Source: Kalmusia sp. IMI 367209 (lineage: Eukaryota > Ascomycota > Dothideomycetes > Pleosporales > Didymosphaeriaceae). From it: 64,000 nucleotides of DNA. The position numbers and the translations under genes are program-made. Positions 24,480 to 38,930 of this stretch are shown in pieces. The stretch is taken from contig JAPEUQ010000020.1 of the NCBI GenBank assembly GCA_027946365.1, positions 556,001 through 620,000 of the forward strand, read 5' to 3'. Positions within the stretch are counted from its first letter, which is position 1. Every line of letters starts with the position of its first letter. Under the pieces are notes generated by a model that ran no database searches, was not told the origin of the DNA, and saw nothing but the letters and a program-made list of their open reading frames with translations.

Positions 24480-27400
24480 CTACTTATAGTAGTCTAATAT
24501 GAGTTTCTTATAATTTATAAGATTTTATAGTAGTTTTTAGATATTTTAGTCTTCTAGTTATTCTTTCTACTTAACTAAGTATTTTTACTAACTTTTAAAT
24601 TTCTATAAATTCTTAATTATCTTAATTTTATATTCTTTATCTTTAAGTTTTAGTATAGTTTTTAGCTTAGTATTAATTAATACTAGTTCTAGTAGAGATT
24701 TATAGAATACTAGATATATATAAATTTCTTATAGTAGCTTAAGTTTAAAATTTACTAGTTCTATTTCTTTAATAATTTTAAATAATTCTATTTATAAACT
24801 ATTAAGTTTATTACTAAGTCTTTTAGTCTTTAAATTTTTTTATAATAGAAAGACTTTATCCTCTTTTTAAAAATTAATTCTTTAATCCTTTTTTTATTCG
24901 CCTGTTTAGATGTCATAAGGTTCCTTTTTTAATATTTTTTTATAACTATTAGTATAACTTATTTATAAGTTAGACTTTTTTTTACTAAAATGACTATACT
25001 AGTTATATCCCTTAGATTTTAATAGACTATTAACTTATATTTATAGTTTATATAATATAGTAATTACTTAATTATACTTAACTATAAGCTATTATATATT
25101 AACTATACTATAGATAATAACTCTATTTAGTTATCTTATAATTTATTTATATATATCTATAAATATTACTCTAGGGTTTAGTTAACTATTTCCATTTATC
25201 CATTTATTTATAAATAAAAACTTATTAAGAGTTTTCTTTTAATGTCTAGTTTTACTAATAATATTTTTTAAAACTTAAATATAAAGAGTTTATCTTTATT
25301 TATAAAAATCTACTCTAGTCTTTTATAATTTATAATAAGGGTTTATTCTACTTTATAAATTATTTCTAGAACTATAATTACTTTTATTATTAGGATAAAG
25401 TATATGGCTTTAGTTAATTATTTTATAATTATTAATATTAAGTTATATACTCTATTTAATTTAGATTTTATTAATACTAGGAGCTTTACTATAAAGTTTA
25501 TTATTATATAGATCTATAGTTTTTAAGGCAGTTATAAGGGTTATAATAATTTATAAGATTTATATCTCTTAGATTTATTTTTAAGTAGACTAAATAGTTA
25601 TTTATAATTTTTATTACTTACGTCTTTAGGTTTTAGATATTATATTTATAACTAAGTTACTAAATTATTTTATTTATTTTTATATATTTCTATTCTTTAG
25701 ATTTATAAAGTTATTATATTATCTTAGTTATATAGTAGTTATTTACTACTATTCTTCTTAAGTTATCTCTTCTAGTTTTTTAAAGTATTATACTAGTCTA
25801 TATTATTTTTATTATTCTTTTAGTAATCTTATATAGTCTTAGTAGTTTTTAATTTCTAGTTCTTAGTAGGTAATACTAGTAAACTTAATATACTTTATAG
25901 TCTAGTTATATTTAAATATACTATTTTTATTATATATTAATACTATATTATATATAGTTAAATTATTATTTCCTATTAAATTACTTCTTTAGTTAAGTAT
26001 ATCTACTATATTATTTAATATTCCGGCTCTATAATAGATTTTAAAATTAAAGTTAATTAATATTTCTAACTATCTAATTTATTATTAGTTTAATTTCTTA
26101 ATTATAGTAAAGCTAGTTAGGTTTTATAGTCTAAAAAGACTTCTATTTATTTTAATATTTCTAGTAACTATACTTTTTATTATTTAAAGATTTTAACTAC
26201 TATTAATAGTTTTTATTATAAATATTATAATTTAGTTCTACTCCTAAGAACTTTTTTATATAGTAGAATACTAGTCTCTATTTTTATCTTTATATTTTTA
26301 TAATAGTATAATAACTAGTATATAGTCTAATATATTAGTTTATATTTATTTTCTTTTTATTAGGTTATTTATCTATAATATTAATACTTTTAGGAATAGC
26401 TATTTTAGTTCTTTAAATACTTTTTCTTATTTCTTATTTTAATTATAGTCTACTTTCTTTTTAGTAATCTCTATTAGAGGGTACTATAGTATTTTAAGTA
26501 TTCTTTAATAAACTTTTAATAGAAGTTAGTAAATCTTAAAAAGAATTATATCTTTTATATAATCTTTAATATTAATTATTTTTATACTATCTATACTTTT
26601 TTAGGTTTATAATTACTCCTTGATTTAAAATAATAAAACCCAAGTAGTTAATTTTCTTAATATAAAACTTATACTTATCTAGGTAAAATAGTAGGTCGTA
26701 TTATTTTATTTTATCTAGTACTTTTTTAATATATTTAATATATTCCTCTAGTATATCTTAGGAGTAGATTAATATATCATCTAGATATACTATATAGAAT
26801 ATATTTAAGTATTTATATAAGGTTTTATTTACTAGGCTTAAAGATTACTAGTATATTTATTAATCTAAAGAATATAACTATATATTTATATAGTTTATAT
26901 CTAGTCTTAAAGATTATTTTCTATTTATAGCCTTCTTTAATTCTTATTTAATAGTAACTATTTTATATATTAAATTTTATAAATTATTTTACTCTTTAGA
27001 GTAGTTTCATAAGCTTCTATATTAAGAATAGTAGATATCTATTCTTTTTTATAATATTATTTAGCTATCTATAATTTATATAGAGTTATAGTTATCTATT
27101 TTTCTTTAAAATAAATAATATTAGTAATGTTATTAAACTCTTACTAACTCTTAGAAATCCCCTTTTAATATTCTTCTTAATATACTTTTTTAGTTCTTAT
27201 TATTAATTATAGAATAAGGGGTATATTAGTCTTAAGTATAATTTTATATTTTTTTCTAGAATAATTTTATAATTTTAGTTTTAGTATTTTAATAAATTTA
27301 TTTTACTATATTTTTAAATAGCTTTCTATATTTCTTATATTCTTTAAGAATTATAGATTAAGCTTTTTTTATTATTTTCTTAATCTCTAGTTTTTATATC

Positions 27401-29160
27401 TATATAACTTCTATCTACTAAGGATTCTTTTTTAAATCTTCTAATCTATTATAGTAATATTCTTTTAATTTTTACTACTATAAGTATTATTTATAGTTAT
27501 ATAACTCTAGCTTCTATTAAGTATTTAGTTATTTTTACTATTTACTAGTTAATATCTAAATTATATTTAACTAGTTAATTATATTTTATTATTATATTAA
27601 GGAATTTTATATCTATAATAGGTATCTTTTATTTTTCTATAAAGTTTTTAATCTATAGGATTACTATTTCTATCTCTAGTTATATTTTTCTTAAACTATA
27701 TTCTATTATTAAATTATTAGCTAGACTAATAAATATTAAGTACTTTCTTACTCTATATTATAACCCTTATTTCTCTACTACTTAGAATGAGATAATTATA
27801 ATTTATACTCTACTATTTAATAATATCTATACTTTTCTTTTTATATATATACTATTATAGGTAGATATATTTATTATATCTATAATTAAGTCTATTTTAT
27901 AATACTTTTACTAGTAAGACTCTTTAGTTAATAATATCTTAGTTTTTATTCTTTTATATCTTTTTAATAGAAAGTATTCATTTTCTTCTTTACTAGATAG
28001 GTATATACTGTAATCGTTTTAATAATAGAATATTTATATAATTTATATATATACCTCTTATTCTAAGATTTCTAGTATAGATATTTTTTTATTTATTAAA
28101 ATTCTTCTTTATATATAATCTATTCCTCTAAATCTTTTAAATTAGATCTAGAGATTTTACTTCCTATTCTAATTTAAGTAATTTAGTCCTTCTAGTAATT
28201 TTTATATAATTTTAATTTTATTTTATATAATAATATATTATATTTATATAATATATTAAGTCTATAGATTAATTATATATTTATAATTAGTCTATTTATA
28301 TTATTAGTAGCTATTCTTTATATATTTCCTTTTATTAAGATGTTAGTGCTCTAGTGTCCTACTATAGACTACTTCTTCCTTTTTTTAAGATATGGAATAT
28401 ATAGTATATTACTTAATATTTATTCTATAGTAACTATTTATATTTATTATTAGGGTGTCCTAATTTATATCTTTAAATTTAGTATAAAATCGCGTTTATA
28501 GCTACTAGTCTAATAGATAACTAGCCTATAAAATATTTATTATTCTTATATATTTTATATTATTTATTATAGTATTTATTCTATTATAGAATTATATACT
28601 TCTAGTACCATTTATTATAATTATATATATAGTATAACTTAATATTATATTTATTATTTTATAGAAAGATATATAAATAATATTTAGATTATATCTCTAT
28701 CTTTTAGTATTCTTTTATATAATACTAGTATCTATTTTTCTTTTTATACTAGGTCTATAGTAGATTTATATAATTAATATATATCTAGTTTTAGATTAAG
28801 TTATATTCTATTATAGATCCCTATTATTATAGAATTATTTATAGAGTTCTTTTAATATTACTCTATTAATAATAGTTTTACTTCCATATTTATTATTCCC
28901 TATATTCCTAACTCCTATATATCTAATATAGTTATATTATAAGTTAGTCTAGAATCTATACTTTAGTAAAATAATACTATTATTTCTTAGTTATTAGAGT
29001 AGTCTAGAGTATTATAATATATATTACTCTAATCTTTATTTTCTTATTTTTTTTAGATAGTTTTTTCTAAAATAGCCTATTTTACTATAGAATAAATAGA
29101 CCTTATTTTTAAAGTATTATTACTTTTCTTTTTTATTTATTTTTTAGTATCCTTACTTAA
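24480..29160 (-). pseudogene. G1 pol and 3' gag remnant
   Basis: Chromovirus polyprotein. Chromodomain near 24490-24640. Integrase C-terminal part near 25000-25270, reading INGQMEIVN.TLE.YL, a RIP form of the conserved PQTDGQTE block. RT near 26600-27000, with IVYLDDILIYS retained and LGFIILNQG following. The zinc-knuckle end of gag lies near 29020-29150. Nearly every line has stops from Gln/Trp codons. No function expected. Confidence 0.85.
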
Positions 29161-29169
29161 GTTTCTATT
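29156..29169. repeat. 14-bp TSD of E1 (left)
   Basis: CTTAAGTTTCTATT, repeated exactly at 30392-30405 on the other side of E1. The uninterrupted G3 counterpart is near 48425-48450. Confidence 0.85.
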
Positions 29170-30391
29170 ATATATATTTTTAATCATCGAAAGATTGTAC
29201 GTAGTATAAAGGATAGTAAACTAAAAAGATAGTAGTAGTTCCTCCTACTTTTCTAACTTAAAAGACGTTTTAAAAGATATTAATAGTAAAGGTATTACGT
29301 TTCCGCTAGACTTATTAGATTATTAGATTAGATTATGAGATCATTACGCTAGATTATGAAGCGAGGCTTGGCGTACGCTCTAATTAAAAGTTGTTTAATT
29401 TATTAAAGAAAGGACACGGTATGTATACCGTCTTTTAATAACGGCTTCATTATAGTGGTAGTTATAATGAGTTACCATCCGTTAAGATTATTATAAGTAG
29501 TAACCGCTATCTCTCTACCTTACTAACTATAACGTCAATATCCGCCTTGCTGAACCATATTCTCTTTCTTCTCTAGGCTAGGTATACTGCGTGATCTTAT
29601 ATAAATGACTATTACTAATATATTATCTAGATTCTACTATATCTATAAATAATTTTTATATTAGAATTAACCTTACTAAACTATCTAAATCTATTATCTA
29701 TAGTTTTATTATCTACCTACGAATAATAAGGTATACGCTAAAGCCCTTATAGATATTATATATTATAGATAGCGAGTCCGGTCCGGGATTACTAAAGATA
29801 ACTATAATAAGGAGGTCTTAAGAGTATATAGGATAGTTAAAGGAAGTTATTAGTAGTATATATACTTAAGTATTAGTAAAGCGCTGTAGGTTTATAAGTT
29901 AGACTAGGTGGTAATAGTGAGCCTTAAAAGAGAAGATAGTAGTAGGTAGATAATAGCGTTATAGAGAGAGGAGCTCTAGAAGATTATAAACTAGGTAGGT
30001 ACTAGTATCCTAGTATTAGATAGTGATAATTAAGAGTTTATCTTTAAGTTAATTATTTAGTAATAAGAGTATTGCCTAGATACGTGAGATCCTAGCATAG
30101 TGAGGTTGACCTAATACGTAGTAATAAGGACTAGTAATAAGGTAATAGAGATTTTTTACTATATATAAAATAAGTAAACTTTTTTAGGTATAGAGCTTAT
30201 AGTATGTTGTTTTATTTACGATATATAAATAAGAGAAGCTTAAGTTATTACGTAGTAGGTAGCTATATAGACTAGATTTAGTCGCTAGGTTAGAGTGATT
30301 ATCAACAAAGTCTACGCTAATATTAAATATAAAAGGATTTAAAAGAGTTTAAAAAAGGTAACTAATACTATTCTAAGGGAACTAGTGTGGC
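29170..30391 (-). mobile_element. Element E, copy 1: retro-inserted 1.22 kb unit
   Basis: Full-length copy bounded by a perfect 14-bp duplication. On the - strand it starts GCCACACTAGTTCCC and ends CGATGATTAAAAATATATAT, an A/T tail. Long TSDs, an AT tail and a copy truncated at the opposite end (46015-46760) point to target-primed reverse transcription (LINE or SINE-type mobilisation). There are no LTRs, TIRs or RT motif. GC is higher than in the surrounding G1, so E1 is younger than its host. I do not recognise the family. Confidence 0.75.
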
Positions 30392-30396
30392 CTTAA
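29554..30396 (+). pseudogene. Unidentified frame in element E1
   Basis: Starting after a TGA at 29551-29553, one + strand frame of about 280 codons runs without frameshift to a TAA at 30394-30396, at the element boundary. Its internal stops are TAA, TAG and one TGA, each explained by RIP of Gln or Arg codons. Readable segments are KALIDIIYYR, SGITKDNYNKEVLRVYRIVK, KLD.VVIVSLKRED, LVLDSDN.EFIFKLII and TFLGIELIVCCFIYD. The charged, balanced composition favours real coding. Two oddities: the frame is antisense to the direction implied by the AT tail, and it has no clear start. Its antisense is also largely open but low in charged residues. No domain recognised. Confidence 0.45.
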
Positions 30397-30405
30397 GTTT
30401 CTATT

Positions 30406-31284
30406 CTTTCTTTCTTTCCTATACTTTATTAATTATTATTACGTCATTATTTTAGTTATACTTAATCTTAATTATTTTTTTAATATTTAGAGTTTATTAG
30501 TTTAGACTAAGGGGTTTTCTTTCTTCTCTTATTATCATTTATAGAGGCGGTTATTAATTTTAATAAATAGTTTAATTATCTTATCTAGGTTTCTACTTTC
30601 TTATAGTAAATTAATTTATTTTTAATAATTTCTTTTAATCTATTATAGTAGACTACTCTAAGTAGTATATTATCTTAATTAATTCTAGTTACTAAGTATT
30701 TAAAGTCTATAATATACGCTCTAGTTAATTATCTTTAATAAAGTAATTAAATTTTATATTTTATTTAGTATTCTATATTTACTTCTCTAAATATAATTAA
30801 TATTTTTCTTTTAAAGTATTTTTAGCTTTAGAATATTTTTTTATATTATTTATATATTCTTTTATCTTAACTTTATTATTTAGATAGTTCTTTATAAGGG
30901 TTAAAATTAATCTACTAGTTTTTTTATTATATAGAGTCCTACTATAAGAATTTTTATTTAAATAATTCTAAAGCTATTAGTATAGAATCTAAAATATAAC
31001 TCTATACTAATATAAAAGATTTTAATTTTCTTTATATTTTTATTAAACTTTTCTAGAGAGGGAACTTTAATAAGTATTTTTAGTAACTCCTATAGAGTTA
31101 CTATTACTATCTACTCTATATAAGTTATAAGTATTTAAATTTATTTTATTTATACTTCTAGTAGTACTATTAGATTAGTAGTTAATATTATAATATTACT
31201 ATTAATTACTATATATAAGCTATTTAATGGTATATTAATTATTATTATTTTAATATATAACTAGGATCTATTAGATAGTTAAAG
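30406..31284 (-). pseudogene. G1 gag, N-terminal part
   Basis: Degenerate gag between E1 and the G1 5' LTR, shared with G3 (48450-49314) and, inverted, with G2 (22925-23301 and 31771-32238). Identified by position and three-way homology rather than by motif. Confidence 0.7.
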
Positions 31285-31770
31285 TATTATATATAGGGGT
31301 TATTTATCTTAAGTAGGCTAAGTAAGATAGGCTTTAGGAGGTCTAGTACTAGTTAATTAAATAATAGATAAAGCTTATACTACTTTAATAAAATATATTA
31401 AAGCTAATATTATTTTATATTAATCTAGATAAGAGATAAGTTAATAATTTAAGTTAATTATAAGAAATCTAATAAAGACTAGAAATCTTTCTTCTTATAT
31501 ATTCTTTCTTTAGTTCTAAATATTTTATCTATTTCTCTAATATTTTTAATCTTAGTAAAATATTATTTTTAGTATAAGATATTATTTTTATTTTAGTATC
31601 TTTTTTATTTTAGTTCTTTTAGTAGGATATTATTATATAACTATTAAGTTATTAACTATATTAATTTATTTAAGAATCTTATTATATTTACTATATCTAT
31701 TATAGGTTTACCTATAATTATTTATTACGTGTAATTCTTTAACGTATTAATAGATACTATTAATAACTAG

Positions 31771-32238
31771 CTTTAACCCTTATAGAGGATTATCTAAATA
31801 ATAAAGTTAAGATAAAAGAATATATAAATAATAAAAAAAAAAATTCTAAAGCTAAAAATATTTTAAAAGGAAATATTAATTATATTTAGAGAAGTAAACG
31901 TAGAATACTAAATAAAATATAAAATCTAGTTACTTTATTAAAGATAGTTAACTAGAGTATATATTATAAACTTTAAATATTTAATAACTAGGATTAATTA
32001 AAATAATATACTACTTAGAGTAGTCTACTATAATAGACTAAAAGAAATTATTAAAAATAAATTAATCTATTATAAGAAAGTAGAAATCTTAAATAAAATA
32101 ATTAAACTATCTATTAAAATTAATAACTACCTCTATAAATAATAATAGAAGAAGAAAAAAAACCCTTTAGTTTAAACTAATAAACTCTAAATATTAAAAA
32201 ATAATTAAGATTAAGTATAACTAAAATGGTGACGTAAT
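31771..32238 (+). pseudogene. G2 gag, second segment
   Basis: Continues gag of G2 after G1. It is the reverse complement of about 30440-30930. It ends at the duplication GTAAT (32234-32238), where G4 entered. Confidence 0.78.
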
Positions 32239-33699
32239 TATAATAAGCGGCCGTGAGGCTGTCTCAAAGGGTTAAGTGGAAAGTAAGAATATATAGGATT
32301 ATATAGTTATAAGGGGTGAACGTTAATTAACTACTATAAGTATTAATTACTAATATGGTTAATGGTAGTCTTCCATAAGAAACTACTTATAAGAGAACTT
32401 AATGGATTAATAATAAGGATTATTAGTAGTTATTTATTATTTCTATATACTACTATCTAAGGTTGGCTCTATAGGCTCTATAGATAGAACCTATAGAGTC
32501 GTTATATAATTACATTATATATTTATATTATACTTAGTATTACTTCTATAATCGTAATACTAGTCCTTCTAATCCTATTAGTTATTACTACTAATATTAT
32601 TATTATCGTAATTCTATTATAGTATAGTAGTTATAATACTATTTCCCCCTCTTAATTCTTTAGCCTAAAGAATATTCCGTTATAGAGATAAAACTATATT
32701 AGTAGAATAATTTTTATTAGTTTTTAAGTTATTATTACCCTTTATATCTTCTCGTAAAACCACTAAACGTCTTATACTTATTAATAAAATTAGTCATTAT
32801 AGGTTTATTACTATACCTTATTCTTAATATACTAGGTTAAATTTAGATTATATCGTTTTCCTTATAATACTTTAAAAGGTTAGCTTATAAACCTTATATA
32901 AGGTCTAGCGTCTAATATTTTATAATATAAATAGTATTTTAGTAGTTAAGAGTAAGTAGTTTATTTAAGTATTTTATCTTATACTAATTACTTATAGTGC
33001 GATCTATTGGTCACTCTTAAGCTAAAATTTAAGTTAAACTAGATAAGGCTAAAAAGCCTAAGAGGTAATATAGATATATTAGTTACTATTTATATTAAGG
33101 TGGTGAGGCTTTAGAAATAAAAGAAATTTCTTAATAGATAGAAGGATTATTAGTCCGTAGTTCTAGAGGAGTTAGATTAGAAAGAAATAAATTTATAGGC
33201 TACTAACCTATAAAATAGCCTAAAGAAGATAGAAGTTAGCCTAAATACTATTTATATCTCTAGTAGTAACGTTATTCTTCTTAATTTATAGCTAGGTAAT
33301 CTAGATCTTAATCTATTATCTTTTAGTTTTCTTTATAAGATTGGTTTAGCTAGTACTCCTCTAGCTTTTAGGGTAATTAAGGTTTTTCTAGTTCCTATAT
33401 ATTATCTTATAGATTTCATTCTTGTCTATCCTAGCCTATTTAACTTAATAATAGTTTTTCTATTTTAGTAATAATAGTCTATTATATATAAGACTTCCTA
33501 CTCTTTTTTATCTCTATATATATCTACTTTGTACACTATGGGTTACGTATTCTAAGGTGCCTTTTCTAGTAGTGCCATATAAAAGATAGGATGAATTTTT
33601 ATAAATTCTAGTAGCTTTAATTAATATATAACTAGTGTGATTTATTCTATTATCTTATATAGTCTAATTTTTAAGTAATTGAGTTTTCCAAAAGGTCGT

Positions 33700-36600
33700 T
33701 TACTAGTTATATTTTTTTATAGTAGCTAGACTTTCTCTCCCTTTTCTAGTGGGGCGTAGCCTTTTATTTATAATTATAGTATTTCTTTATTTAGAGTTAT
33801 AGAAACATAACGTTATTTTTTAATATATTATATATTTATATAATCCTTTTATCTAATTTTTTTATTTATACTCTATAATTCTATTACTTTAGGTACCTAG
33901 TATACTTTTGGTGTAAAGCCATAATTTACGTAAAATAATATAACTCCTATAGTACTATATTATAAGCTATTATAGGCCAACTAGGCTATAAGGAGTAGTC
34001 CCACCTAGTTATTTTATTAATAGTTTAAGTAGTATCTTAGATATTATTTTACTATTTAGTTTATACGTTTAGTTTATTCGTCTATTTAGGGTAGTATACT
34101 GTAGATATACTATACTTAATTCTAATTAATTTAATTACTATTATCTAGAGTTTAGAGGTGAATTGAACGTCTTAATCTATAATAATCTTATCTAGTATCT
34201 TATAGTAGACTACTACTATTAATAAGAATCTAAAAGCTATCTATTCCACTTTACTAATTTTCTATATAGAAGGAAGTAACTATACTTTATTATCTTATTA
34301 ATAATTACTATAATTTTATTATATTCTATTTTATTATTAGGGTCTTTAGATTTTAGTAATTATATAATAAAGTCTATTATTACTATTCCCTATAGTTATT
34401 TAGGGGTTTCCACTAGTTAGAGTTTCCTATAAGGTATATATTATTTAGGTTTATTTTAGTGACAATTAGTATAGTTATAGAGAATCTTAGTAACTATCTA
34501 TTTTACTTTTAGGAAGTAGTAGTTTTATATAAGTTACTTTAAAGTTCTTTTAATTCTTTAGTATTTATATATTAGTACTTTATAAAATTATCTAATAAAT
34601 TCTTATTATATCTTTTTTAGAATATAGATGTAGTTAAAGACTTTATTAGTCCTATCTTAATAGTAATTCCTTCTAGTAGGTAACTTAAGTCTTCTATTAT
34701 CTATTCTATTTCCTATTAAATCTATTCTTCCTACTTACTAGTTTAGAGTTCTATTAAGGCTACTAGTTTAGGATGATTATAAATTATATTTCCCTTATTA
34801 TTATATATTAGTAAGGTTACCTGAAACTTAGGTTATTCCTTATAAATCTAGTCTCCTACTTAGGTATTAGTCCTTAAGTTATTTATTCCTTTAGTATAGA
34901 TGATTTTAAAGTTAAATATAATTAATTATTTTATCTATTTAGTTTATTATTAGTTTAGGACCTTAGTTATTATGAATCTAGTAAGGTTTTTATAGTCTAA
35001 ATAAACTAGGATCTAATATTTTACCCTTAAAGATATATCCTCCATTCCTTAAATATTATAAATATGGCTAGTATTTCTTTATTATATATATTATAGTTTA
35101 ACTCTAGTGGTTTTATCTTTTATAAATAATATTCTACTAGGTATTTTTATCTATTTGTGGGTCTCTCTAGAGTAGATATATCTTAATAATAAAGTTAGAT
35201 GTATTCATTTTTAAAATTATTAATAACTATAAGTTAAAGATTTATAGTACTAGATACTTTATAAATTTCTTTTTTAGAGTATTTATTACCGTCGCGTATT
35301 CCTTAGTCTATTTAAAAGGGGTATCCTTTTTATTAGTTTTATTAAGGGATTGATTATTTTAGACTAATGTAGAATAAATTTTCTATAAAAGTTATAGAAT
35401 TCTAGGAAGAATTATACTTCCTTAACATTTTTAGCTCTATTTATTTAAGGATATCTTTAACCTTTACTAGTTCTATCTTAATTTTCCTACTTCTATTATA
35501 TATCCTAAAAAGGTGGTTATAGTTATACTAAATTTATATTTTTAGAGCTTAAAATAAAGTTTAGTATCTCTTATTTACTAAAGGACCTTACTCACCTATT
35601 ACTTATATTCTTCTAGTTTTCTAAATAGATTAAGACGTTATCTAGGTAGGCTATAGTATATCTTTCTAGGTAGTCTCTAAGGATAGTATTTATTTACTAT
35701 TAAAAGAAGGCTAGTACGTTTATAAAACTAAATAGTATTATATTCTACTTATATAGCCTTATTTTAGTATAGAAAGTTATCTTCTATTTATATTCCTCCT
35801 TTATTCTAATCTAGTAGTATGCGTTTTTATATCTAATTAGGTAAAGCGTTTGGCGTATTATAGTTAATCTTAAAGATCTAATATTAAGAATAAGGGATAT
35901 TTATCCTTAATAGTAATATTATTCATTTTTAGTAATCTATATAAAAGTATAGTATAGAGTCATCCTTTTTATAATAAATATAATCCTATAAACTACTAAG
36001 AAAGTAAATTCTTAAATATATTCTTAAGCTATATATTTAATAATTATACTTTAAATAATTTCGTCTTCTTATATTATTATCTTATAGATGGGTCCCTATA
36101 TAGGTTACTTTCCTTCTACGTAATTAATCTTATAGTCCTATTTTATATATTCTAGTAAATAATCTAGTAGTTTCTAGAAGATTTTCTTATATTCCTAATA
36201 AATATTAGAAATTTCTTTCTTTCTAGACTCCTTATTTACTAAGAGATAATAAGGGTACTCTATTTATTATTCCTACTAGTTAATTATTAGGTTAACTTAT
36301 TTTAGCCAGGATAGTCTAAGAATGACGTCTTAAAGATTATTAATCTAGGTAACGTCTATAGTTATATTTCTTATTTCTAATCCTTAGGATAGAAATAATC
36401 CTTTTCTTATTTCTTTTATTATTTATTCCTGAAACAGTAACCCTTTAATCTCTAAAGAATACTAGGATTTCTTTTTAGTTAAATCTATATTTCTTACTTC
36501 TATATAAATTCTTTAGAGATAAAGTTTTTATTACTCTACTATTAATTATTACCCTTATAGATTATTTATAGTATTTAGTCTCTAGTATTAGATAGATTCT

Positions 36601-38600
36601 CTTTATTTCTTTAAGGGTCTCCTTTCCTTTATACTAGTATTTAGTCTAAATCTTTCTTTCTATATATTTTAAATATTTATTTTCTAGGTATTTATACTAT
36701 GGTCTTCCTATAATGTATTTCATAGATAGTAAGGATCCTAGTATGAGGATAAGATATCCTTCTTATTTTTTTTTAGGATGTTATCCATATACTTCTTTTC
36801 TAGTGATAATATTGGTATATAGATTTCTAAAGACCTTAGTTAAGTATACTTAATATTTTATTTTTAATATTAAGTATAATGAATATTATTACTAATATAT
36901 AAAACTTATAAGATTTTATAATATATAGAATATTTTATATTTACTTAGGGGTTATCTTTATTATTAGATTCTTCCTTTATTACGACATTATACTCTAGAT
37001 TAGAATCTAATATTTTATTAAAATTTAAGACGTATATATTTTATTAATCTATTTAACTTCTCTAGCTATACTATATTATTTTAAGTTATTAAGAGATTTA
37101 TCTACTAGGATCTTATTTCGTTCTACCCATTTCTAGAAATCTATAAATTTGGTATTTCTAGAGTACTTAATTTTCTATTCCTTATATACCTTATAGATAT
37201 TCTATTCTAGTAAGACTTATTTAAAGAATCTCTATTTTTAATTATTTCCTAGAATAACTATAAACCTTAGGTTAAGCTATCTACTATACTAGTCTAGTAG
37301 GCTAAAAGTATTCTACTTCTTTAATTTAAATATTCTTTATAGTGTTATTTCCTTTTTAAGTAATTAGGAATAAGTATAGTTTATCTTCTTTTAATTCTTC
37401 TTCTAACTTACTTATTTCCTTAGAATTAGATAGGTTATTAGGAATTTAGGCGTCTTATTCTTTTTATTTATAATAAAACGTTCTTTAGTCTATTTTAGCT
37501 AGTATTTTATAACCTCTTTTATACTTTTATGGGCGTTATAGTTATCCTTTAAACACTTAGCCTAATAGATTATCTTATGTTTTTAATTTCTAGTTAATTA
37601 ATTCTTAGATTTCTTTTAGTTTCTTTCTCCTAGATTTTACTGTTGGTATTTCTTTTATTAGGTAGTTTTTAACTATATAGCCTTTCTTTTACATCTAAAA
37701 TATACTCCTTCTTTTTTAATTAGTTCTTTTATAGATTTATCTTTTTATTATTCTAAGGCTTTCTACCTTCTTTATTAATATTAAGGATTATTAGGTTTTT
37801 ATATTAGAGTTAAGTTTAGACCTTCCTTTTACCTCTTAGCTATTTTCCTATTAATTATCCTACTTCTAGAGGTATAATTTATTATCTACTTAGATAGTCT
37901 ATTAAATTATTATAGGGAATATTATAGATTTTTTTATATAGATTATCTTATAATGGATATCCTACTTTGGCCTTTATAGAACCTAGTTATTAAGGCTCAT
38001 TTTCTCTAGTCTAATACTAAAGTAGCTAACTATTTAAATATAAATATATATACTACTACTATTTTAGTTTAGTATAACTATAATAATCTTTATTTTACTA
38101 TTTATTTAGTATTTATATTACTAAAGGTCCTATAGAGTTTTTATTTAAAGTATTTATAACTTTAAAATATTAAGTTAATCTCTATTTTCTTCCGCTTTCC
38201 ATATTTATATAGAAATCTATTAGGAATCCGTTAAACTAATTTATAGCTTATCCTATAAAGTAGATAGTTATATAAGCTACCTTTACTTCTTTAGTCTCTA
38301 GGAAGTCGCGGTTTAAATCTAAGTATAGAGATATTAAGATAGAAATCCTCTTAGTTTACTTTAGGTTCCGTCAAACTTCTTAGATTCTATTAATTTAAGG
38401 GAATAATTTTAGAGTTATATTTTAATCTTATCTAGTTATTATTTTATTTCTCTTCCTCCTTCCTTCTTCTTCTTCTTTTCTTAAGCTACTAATAGAGCTT
38501 TAATCTATTTAATTATTTTATTATAGACTTTTTTTATTTCTTACTTTCCTTTTAAGATAATTAATTTATATTTTTATCTAAGTATATTCTATATCATCTA
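33700..38600 (-). pseudogene. G4 gag-pol remnant
   Basis: The integrase is at about 33900-34420: DVQFTSKL, then IKYSISTVYYPK.TNKLNV, a RIP form of the conserved HPQTDGQTE block, then a GVTPF-type end. The RT is at about 35560-35850: KEEYK.KITFYTKIRLYK, then INVLAFF and YTIAYLDNVL, the mutated catalytic YLDD box. Gag would occupy about 36900-38600; a possible zinc knuckle near 37665-37705 is too mutated to be sure. Stops are at Gln and Trp positions. Non-functional. Confidence 0.82.
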
Positions 38601-38930
38601 TAGGTATTACCTTAAGTAATTCTAATAGAGTGGTAGATACTATTATTAGTAGGGTATAACCTAACGTATTTATAGTAGGTCTTTAAAACATAATTATTAA
38701 AAGTATAATAGGGTAATTATAAGACTATCTTAAAAGGGGTTAAGTAGAAAATAAGGGCGTATAGGGTTATATAGTTATAAGGGTGAACGTTAATTAACTA
38801 CTATAAATATTAATTACTAATAAGGTTAATAATAGTCTTCCATAGAAACTACTTATAAGAGAATTTAATAGATTAATAATAAGGGTTATTAGTAATTATC
38901 TATTATCTCTATATACTACTATCTGAGGTT

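Larger units (their letters stand above)
23302..31765 (-). mobile_element. Gypsy element G1 with E1 inside
   Basis: LTRs of about 480 bp (23302-23781, 31285-31765), starting TATTATATATA and ending ATTAATA (RIPped TG...CA), flanked by perfect 5-bp TSD ACTAG (23297-23301, 31766-31770). The insertion interrupts G2 gag. The - strand direction is shown by the integrase, RT and zinc-knuckle order and by a purine-rich tract next to the left LTR. The element is about 7.2 kb after removal of E1. It is the same family as G2 and G3. Confidence 0.93.

Noticed and set aside
29170..30391. Element E as a LINE with its own reverse transcriptase
   Set aside because: No RT or endonuclease motif in any frame, and 1.22 kb is too short.
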